A stretch of DNA of 64,000 nucleotides from Saccharothrix sp. S26 (GTDB taxonomy: Bacteria; Actinomycetota; Actinomycetes; Mycobacteriales; Pseudonocardiaceae): NCBI RefSeq assembly GCF_021390395.1, contig NZ_JAJUWT010000009.1:248001-312000 (forward strand). The letters run 5' to 3'. Each line of letters opens with the position of its first letter. Position 1 is the first letter of the stretch. Positions 26,603 to 34,046 of this stretch are shown here, piece by piece. The translations under genes were made by a program, and so were the position numbers. The notes below the pieces were generated by a model. It saw only the letters and a list, made by a program, of their open reading frames with translations, had not been told where the DNA came from and searched no databases.

Positions 26603-27946
26603 TCAGCAGGTCACGTCCCGCGCGGGCGCGGTGTCGAGCAGGTAGGAGTCCGCGGCGGTCCGGGTGCAGTCGTTCGCGTGGTAGACGCCGTGGCCCGGGC
26701 CGTCGAACGTGACCAGGTGCGAGCCCTTCGCCTGCCGCTGCACGTCGCGCGCCCACCGGTAGGGCGTGGCCACGTCGTAGCGGCTGGTCAGCAGCAGCAA
26801 CGGCGGGGCCGCGTCGACGTCGAGGCGGTGCGGCGGGTTCGAGGGGCGGTCGGTGAACCCGATGCACGTGGTGGCTTCCTCGTGGCCGAGCAGCGTGCCG
26901 CGCAGCGTGGGGGCGGCACGCAGCTCGGCCCGGCGCAACGCCCGGTACTCGCCGAAGTCGGCGAACCGCAGCGCGAAGTCCTGGCACACCACGGCGTAGC
27001 GCAAGGACTCGTAGTTCGGCTCGAACGCCGCCCGCGCGCCGCCGACGTCCGCGATGAGCGTGGCCAGGCTCTCCCACGTACCGCCGCGGACCTCGTAGTA
27101 CGCCCACGTGAGCAGCCCACGCCGTCCCAGCCCGATCTCGTCGGCCTTGTCCAGCGCCTCCTCCCACGCCGCGTGGACGTCCCGGCCGTGCAGGGCGCAC
27201 GTCGTGTTCTCGGCGCACCACGAGACGAACTCGCCGAACGCCTCCTCCACGGCCCGCGCCCGGTCCAGCACGAACGCGCGCAGGTCGACGCTGTGGTCGA
27301 TCACGCCATCCAGCACCATCGACCGCACCCGCGAGCCGAACAGCTCCGCGTACTGCTGGCCGAGCAGCGTGCCGTAGGAGATGCCGAAGAAGCTGATCCG
27401 CCGCTCGCCCAACGCCCGGCGCACCGCGTCCAGGTCCCGTGCCGACCGGGCCGTGTCGACGTGGTCGAACACCGGGTGACGGGCACGGCAGTCGTCGCGC
27501 ACCGCGCGGTTGTGCGCGGCCAGCGCGGCGAACGCGGCCTCGTCCGCCGGGTCGTCGCCCGGGTGGCGCGCCATCAGCTCGGCCGAGCAGCGGATCGCCG
27601 AGCTGTTGTTCGTGCCCAGCTGGTCGAAGCCGACGACGTCGAACCTGGCCCGCACCTCGGCGCTGAGGTAGGGCGCGCGGGCGAACTCCGCGCCCGAGCC
27701 GCCGGGACCGCCCGCGTCGACGACCACCACGCCGATGCGACGCGCCGGGTCGGTGGCGCGCACCCGTGACACCGCCAGGTCGACCTGCGGGCCGCGCGGG
27801 TCGGCCCAGTCCAGTGGCACGGACACCGTGCCGCACTCGGCTGCCGGTTGGTCCGGGCACGGCTGCCAGGAGATCGCGGCGGCACGCGCCTCGGGTGCGA
27901 CCACGAGCAGGCTCGCGGCCAGCGCGGTGACGAGCAACGTCCGCAT
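26603..27946 (-). CDS. Secreted alpha/beta hydrolase, TAP-type (tripeptidyl aminopeptidase family)
   Basis: 447 residues from ATG 27946, with GGGGGA as ribosome site. The signal peptide is about 1-23 (ending AARA). Oxyanion region DAGGPGGSGAEF, nucleophile elbow FFGISYGTLLG (Ser about 187), acid in LTSRYDVATPY and His in GHGVY define the catalytic triad. The C-terminal TAP-like domain with paired cysteines is present. Family members clip N-terminal peptides from secreted proteins or hydrolyse esters. The gene stands alone, divergent from the pectate lyase. Confidence 0.88.
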   Translation of the reverse strand: MRTLLVTALAASLLVVAPEARAAAISWQPCPDQPAAECGTVSVPLDWADPRGPQVDLAVSRVRATDPARRIGVVVVDAGGPGGSGAEFARAPYLSAEVRARFDVVGFDQLGTNNSSAIRCSAELMARHPGDDPADEAAFAALAAHNRAVRDDCRARHPVFDHVDTARSARDLDAVRRALGERRISFFGISYGTLLGQQYAELFGSRVRSMVLDGVIDHSVDLRAFVLDRARAVEEAFGEFVSWCAENTTCALHGRDVHAAWEEALDKADEIGLGRRGLLTWAYYEVRGGTWESLATLIADVGGARAAFEPNYESLRYAVVCQDFALRFADFGEYRALRRAELRAAPTLRGTLLGHEEATTCIGFTDRPSNPPHRLDVDAAPPLLLLTSRYDVATPYRWARDVQRQAKGSHLVTFDGPGHGVYHANDCTRTAADSYLLDTAPARDVTC

Positions 27947-28131
27947 GGAGTCCCCCAACCGTGAGCGGAGGCGTGCAGTCTGGCGAGATCGGCACGCCGG
28001 GCGCAACCCCGCGTCTCGACCGGTCGAATTCACATATCTGCGCGGCGACCACCCGAATGCACGCCACCGGTTCACGAGTATGACCATTTTGTTCACCCAC
28101 GTGACCGGGCGCCAATTTCCGCACGGGTCCG

Positions 28132-28160
28132 TTGACCTGCGGTGGTCGACCTCATAGCAT
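28132..28160 (+). promoter_or_regulatory. Promoter of the pectate lyase gene
   Basis: TTGACC (28132-28137) and TAGCAT (28155-28160) are exactly 17 bp apart. Transcription would start near 28167, giving an approximately 98-base leader. That leader begins with a small stem (GGGAAA-GGGT-TTTCCC, 28166-28181). The rest of 27947-28264 shows no gene. Confidence 0.6.
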
Positions 28161-28264
28161 CCGACGGGAAAGGGTTTTCCCAGTCCTGCGGCGCAATGAA
28201 GCACCAGGGACATCGTGTCTTCCACTGCGTCGGAATCGTTGTGCCTACGCCACGGAGACGAATT

Positions 28265-29653
28265 ATGCGCGTGAAACCCATGATTGCCTGCGTCGGCTTG
28301 TTGGCCGGTGCGTTGGTCGCGGTGGCGTCGTCCACCGCCCAGGCCGCGCCCACCCGCTACGAGGCGGAGAGCTCGCCCGCGGTCTGCTCGGGCTCGATCG
28401 ACACCGACTGGACCGGCTACTCCGGCAGCGGCTTCTGCAACGGCGCGAACTCCACGAGCGGCCACCTCCAGTTCACCGTGACCGCGCCGGCGGCCGGCAC
28501 GGCGACGGTGGGCGTCCGGTTCGCCAACGGCACCACCACCGCCCGACCGGCCAACCTGGTCGTGAACGGCGCGACCGCCCAGTCACCGTCGTTCGAGGGC
28601 ACGGGCGCCTGGTCGACCTGGGTGACCAAGACGTTCAGCGTGGCGGTCACCGCGGGCAGCAACACGATCCGGCTGAACCCGACCACCTCGGCCGGCCTGC
28701 CCAACGTCGACTACCTCGACGTCGAGACCGGCGGCGGCCCGCAGCCGCAGCCGCCCGGCGGGCTGGTCGGCTGGGCCGCGCAGGCGGGCGGCACCACCGG
28801 CGGCGCGGGCGGCGCCACGGTCACCGTGAGCACGTTCGCCGACTTCCGCGCGCAAGCACAGGCCGCGGGTGCCAGGACGATCCTGGTCAACGGCATGCTC
28901 AGCGGCACCGGCACGGTCGAGATCAGCGCCGACAAGACGATCCGGGGCGTCGGCGCGAGCTCGGGCATCTCCGGCACCACCCTCAACATCGAGGACATGA
29001 GCCCGGCCAACGTGATCATCCAGAACCTGAACATCCGCGGGAAGGTCGGCGGCGACGCGATCCAGATCGAGAGCGCCACGCACGTCTGGATCGACCACAA
29101 CACCATGTCCAGCACCATCGAGGACGACCCCGACCACTACGACGGCATGCTGGACATCACCCACGCGGCCGACTACATCACCGTGTCGTGGAACGTCATC
29201 CGCAACCACTGGAAGACCTCGCTGGTCGGCCACTCCGACGGCAACGGCGGTGAGGACCGCGGCCACCTGCGGGTCACCTACCACCACAACTGGTTCGACC
29301 GCACCTTCGAGCGCAGCCCGCGCGTGCGCTTCGGCGAGACCGTCCACGTGTTCAACAACTACTACACCGACATCGACCACAACGCGGACTCCTACGCCAT
29401 CGCCTCGCTCGAGGACGCCGGTCTCCTGGTGGAGGGCAACGTCTTCGAGAACGTGCGGCAGGCGTGCTGGTCGGCCAGCGGGTACGCGGATTCCGGCCCC
29501 GGGCGGCTGGTGGCGCGGGGCAACTCGCTGACCGCCTCCGGCCCGTGCGAGGTCAACGGCACCGTGGCCGCGATCCCGTACAGCTACACCGCCGAGGACG
29601 CCGGCTCGGTGAAGGCGTCGGTCACGGCGGGCTCCGGCGCGGGCAAGCTCTGA
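28265..29653 (+). CDS. Secreted pectate lyase, PL1 family with CBM35 module
   Basis: 462 residues from ATG 28265 (GGAG at 28254). Signal peptide about 1-28 (AQA end). Residues 30-150 form a CBM35-type module (YEAESSPAVCSGSIDTDW, ending VDYLDVE), which binds uronic-acid or other sugars. A Gly/Pro linker leads to the PL1 beta-helix (about 165-462). It carries the conserved HVWIDHNT, calcium-site Asp residues around DDPDHYDGMLDI, and the catalytic Arg region RTFERSPRVRFG. It cleaves polygalacturonate by beta-elimination outside the cell. Monocistronic with a strong promoter and a strong terminator. Confidence 0.93.
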   Translation: MRVKPMIACVGLLAGALVAVASSTAQAAPTRYEAESSPAVCSGSIDTDWTGYSGSGFCNGANSTSGHLQFTVTAPAAGTATVGVRFANGTTTARPANLVVNGATAQSPSFEGTGAWSTWVTKTFSVAVTAGSNTIRLNPTTSAGLPNVDYLDVETGGGPQPQPPGGLVGWAAQAGGTTGGAGGATVTVSTFADFRAQAQAAGARTILVNGMLSGTGTVEISADKTIRGVGASSGISGTTLNIEDMSPANVIIQNLNIRGKVGGDAIQIESATHVWIDHNTMSSTIEDDPDHYDGMLDITHAADYITVSWNVIRNHWKTSLVGHSDGNGGEDRGHLRVTYHHNWFDRTFERSPRVRFGETVHVFNNYYTDIDHNADSYAIASLEDAGLLVEGNVFENVRQACWSASGYADSGPGRLVARGNSLTASGPCEVNGTVAAIPYSYTAEDAGSVKASVTAGSGAGKL

Positions 29654-29663
29654 CCGCGCGCGC

Positions 29664-29698
29664 CAGGCGGCGACCGGCCCCCGACCGGTCGCCGCCTG
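29664..29698. terminator. Bidirectional terminator
   Basis: A 14-bp perfect stem (CAGGCGGCGACCGG) with a seven-base loop lies between the convergent pectate lyase and TPR genes. Confidence 0.8.
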
Positions 29699-29703
29699 TG
29701 CGC

Positions 29704-31788
29704 TCACGAAGTCGAGGAGCGGGCCTCGGCCAGGCACAGCTCCCGTTGGCGGTGCAGCTCGGCGACGTCGGCGTCGGGCAGCGCCAGCGCGCGGTCGAAG
29801 TCGCGCACCGCCGCCTCGGGGTCGTGGCGGGCCGCGTGCGCGATCCCCCGGTTCAGCAGCACGTCCGGGTCGTCGCCGACGATCTCCAGCGCGCGGGTCA
29901 GGTCGTCGACGGCCGCGTCGGGCCGCCCGCCGCGGAAGTGGGCGACGGCGCGGTTCACCAACGCCCCCGGGAAGCGCGGATCGGCGGCCAACGCCGCGTC
30001 GAGGTGCGCCAACGCCTCGTCCACGCGGTCGCGTTCCAACGCCACGGTGCCGCGCAGGGCGCGCAGCCGCGGTTCGCCGGGCCGCAGCCGCAACCCGGCT
30101 TCGGCGTCCGCGTCGGCGGCGTCGAGGTCGCCCGCCGCCAGCACCAGCTCGGCCCGGCTGAGCCGGGTGTCCACGTCGTCGGGCTCCATCTCCAGCACGT
30201 GGTCGAAGTCGGCCAGCGCGCCGTCGACGTCGCCGACCTCCAGCCGGGCCGTGCCGCGGTTGTAGTACAGCTCGGGAAACGGCGGGCCGAGGCGCACCGC
30301 GCGGTCGTAGTCGGCCAGGGCCGCCTCGAAGTCGCCGCCGCGGCGGTGCAGCTTGGCGCGTTCGCTGAGGTAGTCGGTGTAGTGCGGGTCCAGCTCGATC
30401 AGCCGGGTGAAGCCCTCGCGCGCCTCGTCCACGCGGCCCAGCGCGGCCAGCAGGCGGGTGCGGTTGTAGAGCAGCTGGGACCGGTGCAGCACCCAGTCGC
30501 CGTCGCCGAGCTCCTCGTCCAGCCGCGCCATGCCGTCCTCGACCAGGCGCAACGCGCGGTCGAGGTTGCCGCGGTGCATCTCCACCAGCGCCAACCCGTT
30601 GGCCTGGAACACCTCGTACGTGCGGCGCTCGGCGGGGTCGGGCAGCTGGGAGGCCAGCGCGTGGGCGTTGTTCTGCCAGCCGATCGCGGCCTCGTGGTCG
30701 CGCGGCTCGAAGAACCTCGTGTGCAGCATGGCGATGCTGTAGCTGGCGATCATGTGCACCTTGGGGTCCAGGAAACGCGCCCGCAGGTCCAGGTACAGCG
30801 CCAGGGACTCGTCGTGCCGCCCGAGCGCGACCAGGGCGGACGCCGCGTGCTGCGCGAACCGCAGGTACTGCTTCGGGTGCGCGTCGGGGTCGGTGACCGC
30901 GCGTCCCCGTTCGCCGAGGTCCACCACGGCGGCCGAGAAGCCGGTCTCGACGCACGCGCGGAACGCCCGGTCCAACGCCTCCCGGCCCGCGCCGCCCGGG
31001 TCGCCGCCGCGCTCCCGGTGCAACGCCAGCGCGCCGATCACCGTGCCCTGGCCCGCGCCCGGCTCCAGTTCGTCGGCGCGCTCGTCGTGCAGCCGGCGCA
31101 CCACGGCCGGGTCGGCGTCGCGGTAGGCGGCGAGTTCGGCCGGGTCGTCGCTGGTGCAGTCGGAGCGCACGTACGCGCGCACCAGCTCCTCCGGCGCACG
31201 CCGGTCGGGTGCGAGCGCGCCCGCCCGGTACGCCACCGCTTCCGGGAGCACGTCGGTCAGCTCGGCGTCCAGGTCGGCGTGGGCGGCGGACACGACGACG
31301 CGGGCCAGCGCGGGCGGGCAGCGGCGGGCCAGCAGGGCGATGAACTCGACCGCCGTCGGCTCGGCCTCGTGCACGTCCTCGAACACCACGCACAGCGCGG
31401 GCAACCCGGCCCGCGCGCGGGCACGGGCGTGCGCGACCAGGAACGTCACCACGCCCTGGCTCATGCACCGCACCATCTGCGCGCCGTAGAACCGGGTGCG
31501 CTGGTCGAACGGTGCCTCGTCGGCCAGCGTCGGCGGCGGCGGGCCGATCAGCTCGGCCAGCTCGGGGATGCCGTAGAGCAGCTCGCCGCGGTGCGCCTCG
31601 ACCAGCTCGGGGTGGCGGGCCGAGGCGTCGGGCAACACGGCGCGCAGCAGGTCGTCCACGCCGGTGTACGGGCCGCGCAGCCGTCGGTGGCACCCCACCA
31701 CGACCGGGTCCGCGCCGTCGAGGGCGTGCGCCAGGAACCGCTGCCGGTCGGCACGCCGACCGCCGTGGACCAACAGGTGCCCGGTCAT
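29704..31788 (-). CDS. TPR protein with degenerate ATPase-like N-terminus, RiPP-like locus
   Basis: 694 residues from ATG 31788, preceded by GGGGAA. The first 250 residues resemble the ATPase part of LuxR/MalT-type regulators: ALCVVFEDVHEAEPTAVEFI matches their Walker B region. However, the P-loop expected near residue 10 is replaced by HGGRRADRQRF, so ATP binding is doubtful. TPR units occupy about 290-690, with clear repeats such as YYNRGTARLEVGDVDGALADFD. No helix-turn-helix is present. The start overlaps the stop of the protease gene (ATGA), so it is translationally coupled to it. Likely a scaffold or sensor of the peptide locus; any role in modification or control is inference. Confidence 0.6.
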   Translation of the reverse strand: MTGHLLVHGGRRADRQRFLAHALDGADPVVVGCHRRLRGPYTGVDDLLRAVLPDASARHPELVEAHRGELLYGIPELAELIGPPPPTLADEAPFDQRTRFYGAQMVRCMSQGVVTFLVAHARARARAGLPALCVVFEDVHEAEPTAVEFIALLARRCPPALARVVVSAAHADLDAELTDVLPEAVAYRAGALAPDRRAPEELVRAYVRSDCTSDDPAELAAYRDADPAVVRRLHDERADELEPGAGQGTVIGALALHRERGGDPGGAGREALDRAFRACVETGFSAAVVDLGERGRAVTDPDAHPKQYLRFAQHAASALVALGRHDESLALYLDLRARFLDPKVHMIASYSIAMLHTRFFEPRDHEAAIGWQNNAHALASQLPDPAERRTYEVFQANGLALVEMHRGNLDRALRLVEDGMARLDEELGDGDWVLHRSQLLYNRTRLLAALGRVDEAREGFTRLIELDPHYTDYLSERAKLHRRGGDFEAALADYDRAVRLGPPFPELYYNRGTARLEVGDVDGALADFDHVLEMEPDDVDTRLSRAELVLAAGDLDAADADAEAGLRLRPGEPRLRALRGTVALERDRVDEALAHLDAALAADPRFPGALVNRAVAHFRGGRPDAAVDDLTRALEIVGDDPDVLLNRGIAHAARHDPEAAVRDFDRALALPDADVAELHRQRELCLAEARSSTS

Positions 31789-32987
31789 ACTCGTTCCCCT
31801 TCCGGGATCGGCGCGGGTGACGCGGTGGCGCGGGTGCGCCGCTTGCGCCGGGCCAGGTGCGCCACCAGCGCGAGCTGGCCGACGTTGATCGCCAGCGAGA
31901 CCACCGCGTCCCAGAAGTACAGGTCGTGCCGCCCGCCGGTGAGGTTGCGGGCGATGATCTCCACGTAGGCCACGACGACGGGCAGCGAGCCGAAGGCGGT
32001 CAGGGCGAGCATCACCGCCACGCCCAGCACGACGAACGGCCCGTACCAGCGGCCCGCGCGGCGGTCGTGCTCGGTCCAGCGGTCCTCGTCCACCAGCCGG
32101 TCGGGCCGGTCCAGCAGCCGCCACAGCCGGTTGCGCAGCAGGCCCACGCTCGCGTCGTGCAGGTCGTGGCAGCGCAGCGCGGTCGCGAACACGTAGTACA
32201 GGTCGGTCCTGAGGTAGAGCTGGAACTGCCAGACCAGCCGCATCACCACGGTGAAGCCCAGCGCCACGCACATGGCGCCGAACCACGACAGCCCGCCGCC
32301 CGCGGCACGCGTGACGTGGGCCAGCAGGCCGAGGGCGGCCAGCACCACCACGTCGATCGCCATGCCGGACAGGAAGGGCAGGTAGCGCTTGGCCGCGGGC
32401 ACGCTGAACAGACCGTTCATGCTGGTCTCGAAGACCACGTACAGGTACCGGTTGCTCATGCCCAGCTTGCTCGGCAGGCCCAGCCTGCGCCCGGCCAGCG
32501 TGTGGTAGCCCTCGTGCAGGAAGATCAGCGGCAACTGGCCGAACGTGATCACCAGCTGCACCACCAGGGTCGAGCCGGTGAAGAAGAACTGGCCCGGGTC
32601 GGGCACCACGTCGGCGTGCTCCGCGCCCACGACCAGCCACGCCACCGTGACGCCCGCGTAGAGCAGCCAGGCCAACGGCGAGAACACCGCCCGGCCGAGC
32701 CACCCGAAGCGCACCGGCCGGGTCACCACCGCCTCGTCGCCCTCGCGCACGAAACCCAGTTCGCGCATGGCTTCGAGGAAGTCGTCCACGTCCACGGCCT
32801 CGCCGAACTCGGCCTCGTACCAGTCGGCCGCCGCCGTGGGGCTGTGGCCCTCGGTCATCCGCCGCAGCAGCGCCGCGCCGTCCGCGGGCAGCACGGCGTA
32901 CGCGCCGGTGTCCAGCCGGCCGACCACGACGTCCTCGCCCTCGGGGACGAAGCTCAAGTCGTGGAACGGCACCGGTGTCCCGCCCAT
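31785..32987 (-). CDS. PqqD-like domain fused to M50-type membrane metalloprotease
   Basis: 400 residues. Residues 1-80 match the PqqD/RRE fold that grips RiPP leader peptides (YAVLPADGAALLRRM, then FLEAMRELGFV). The rest has about six membrane helices with HEGYH (about 156-160), an HExxH zinc motif inside a helix as in M50 site-2-type proteases. A later LPFLSGMAID may supply the third ligand. This predicts one membrane protein that recognises a short peptide and cuts it. The gene lies 55 bp after a 33-codon peptide gene and overlaps the TPR gene. B. subtilis YydH is a known M50 protein in a peptide operon, but an RRE fused to the protease is unusual. No radical-SAM, YcaO or lanthionine enzyme is adjacent. 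Confidence 0.75.
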   Translation of the reverse strand: MGGTPVPFHDLSFVPEGEDVVVGRLDTGAYAVLPADGAALLRRMTEGHSPTAAADWYEAEFGEAVDVDDFLEAMRELGFVREGDEAVVTRPVRFGWLGRAVFSPLAWLLYAGVTVAWLVVGAEHADVVPDPGQFFFTGSTLVVQLVITFGQLPLIFLHEGYHTLAGRRLGLPSKLGMSNRYLYVVFETSMNGLFSVPAAKRYLPFLSGMAIDVVVLAALGLLAHVTRAAGGGLSWFGAMCVALGFTVVMRLVWQFQLYLRTDLYYVFATALRCHDLHDASVGLLRNRLWRLLDRPDRLVDEDRWTEHDRRAGRWYGPFVVLGVAVMLALTAFGSLPVVVAYVEIIARNLTGGRHDLYFWDAVVSLAINVGQLALVAHLARRKRRTRATASPAPIPEGERV

Positions 32988-33042
32988 GAAGCCCCCTTCC
33001 CGCCGGAAGGGCCGCGCGCACGCGGCGCGCGGCCCCGGTCCG

Positions 33043-33144
33043 TCAGACCTCGACGCTGTACGGGCACTTGCAGGTGGCGGTGGTCAGGCGCACGTCGCCC
33101 GTCCGCCGGACGGTGATCTTCTTCATCTTCGTGGTCGTCTTCAC
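33043..33144 (-). CDS. Putative RiPP precursor peptide (33 aa)
   Basis: GTG 33144 to TGA, preceded by AGGAGGA (33148-33154), the best ribosome site in this part of the window. The peptide starts MKTTTKMKKITVRRTGDV, a basic leader-like half, and ends RLTTATCKCPYSVEV. It has two cysteines spaced by one residue and a run of Thr, residues typical of modified cores. It is followed on the same strand by the PqqD-M50 protease, which would be its processing enzyme. I do not recognise a described peptide class. An ordinary small protein cannot be excluded, but the leader/core asymmetry and neighbour argue for a precursor. Confidence 0.6.
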   Translation of the reverse strand: MKTTTKMKKITVRRTGDVRLTTATCKCPYSVEV

Positions 33145-33197
33145 GGGTCCTCCTCGGCTCCGGTGGCGCCGCCATGGCTGCGCGGCAGGGAATTCCT

Positions 33198-33227
33198 AAC
33201 ACCCGCGCGCGGTCGGTCCGCGGTGTT
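33198..33227. promoter_or_regulatory. Imperfect palindrome in the divergent peptide/XRE intergenic region
   Basis: AACACC and GGTGTT enclose a second arm pair GCGG/CCGC, giving a 30-bp dyad about 55 bp upstream of the peptide start. GGAATTCC (33189-33196) adjoins it. It is a candidate operator for the divergent XRE regulator. No confident -35/-10 pair was found in 33145-33452. Confidence 0.35.
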
Positions 33228-33452
33228 CAGAACGACTCCGGAACAACCGCAGAACAGTGGTGCCGAGGCAGTCGGTGAAATGCCGGTACGCCACCCGGAC
33301 GACCCGGGGAGCGCCCACGGCGCACAGCGGCGCGAACGCAATCCTCCGTTCGCCGAAGCGCTATTCCGGTGGACACCCGTTCAGCCGATGTACCCCTCCG
33401 GCCCCCGTGTCAGGATCTGTTCCTCGTTCCGCCGGTGAATGGAGGGTCACTC

Positions 33453-33911
33453 GTGCCGAACGCCCACAGACCGAGCGCGGGCGGCGACCCCGCGACCCAG
33501 CTCGGCCGGGAGCTGCTGCGCCTGCGCACGGCCCGCGGCCTGTCGCTGCGACGCCTGGCCCGGCTGCTGGGCATGACCGCCCACAGCGGCCTGGTCGACT
33601 ACGAGCGGGGCCTGCGGATTCCCCCGCGCGACCTGATGTCGGCCTACATCCGGGTGCTGTCGCCGCACGACGACGGGCTGCTGGAGGTCTACCGCGCCGC
33701 CCTCGACAGCCGCGCCGCCCGCCGCGTGGCCGCGTTCCGCCCCCTCGCGCCCGTGCCGGCCGAGGGCCGGGTCGCGCCGGACCACCTGGCCGAGCACCAC
33801 GTGCTCACCGGTCTCGCCCAAACGTTGGAGAACGTGGCCGACCAATTGCGCGTGCTGGCCGCCGCCTGGGTCGCACCCGGTCCCGAAGTGGCCGAAGGAA
33901 CCGGTTCCTGA
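33453..33911 (+). CDS. XRE-type HTH regulator
   Basis: 152 residues from GTG 33453 with GGAGGG seven bases before. The helix-turn-helix is at about 16-60 (LGRELLRLRTARGLSLRRL, then GLVDYERGLRIPP). The C-terminal part, about 65-150, is helical and could sense a ligand or dimerise. Divergent from the peptide/protease/TPR operon, so it is its likely regulator. A longer frame to 33369 lacks a ribosome site. Confidence 0.8.
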   Translation: MPNAHRPSAGGDPATQLGRELLRLRTARGLSLRRLARLLGMTAHSGLVDYERGLRIPPRDLMSAYIRVLSPHDDGLLEVYRAALDSRAARRVAAFRPLAPVPAEGRVAPDHLAEHHVLTGLAQTLENVADQLRVLAAAWVAPGPEVAEGTGS

Positions 33912-34001
33912 AGTCGGTTTCCCCATCCCCGGAAACCGGATCACGCATTTTTCGGGAACATTGCGCGGAAATGTTCTTCCCACCGCTCCCGACGGCCGAT
34001 C

Positions 34002-34037
34002 GCCCGGCCGGTGGACGTGATCGGCCACCGGCCGGGC
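34002..34037. terminator. Bidirectional terminator
   Basis: A 13-bp perfect stem (GCCCGGCCGGTGG and complement) with a ten-base loop sits between the XRE gene and the convergent haloperoxidase-like gene. Confidence 0.8.
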
Positions 34038-34046
34038 ATCGCGGTT

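Noticed and set aside
31785-32987. M50 protein as an ordinary housekeeping site-2 (sigma/anti-sigma) protease
   Set aside because: No PDZ domain, an added PqqD-like N-terminus, and a short peptide gene directly upstream.
33369-33452. Longer start for the XRE regulator
   Set aside because: No ribosome site and no similarity to HTH proteins before GTG 33453, which has GGAGGG in front.
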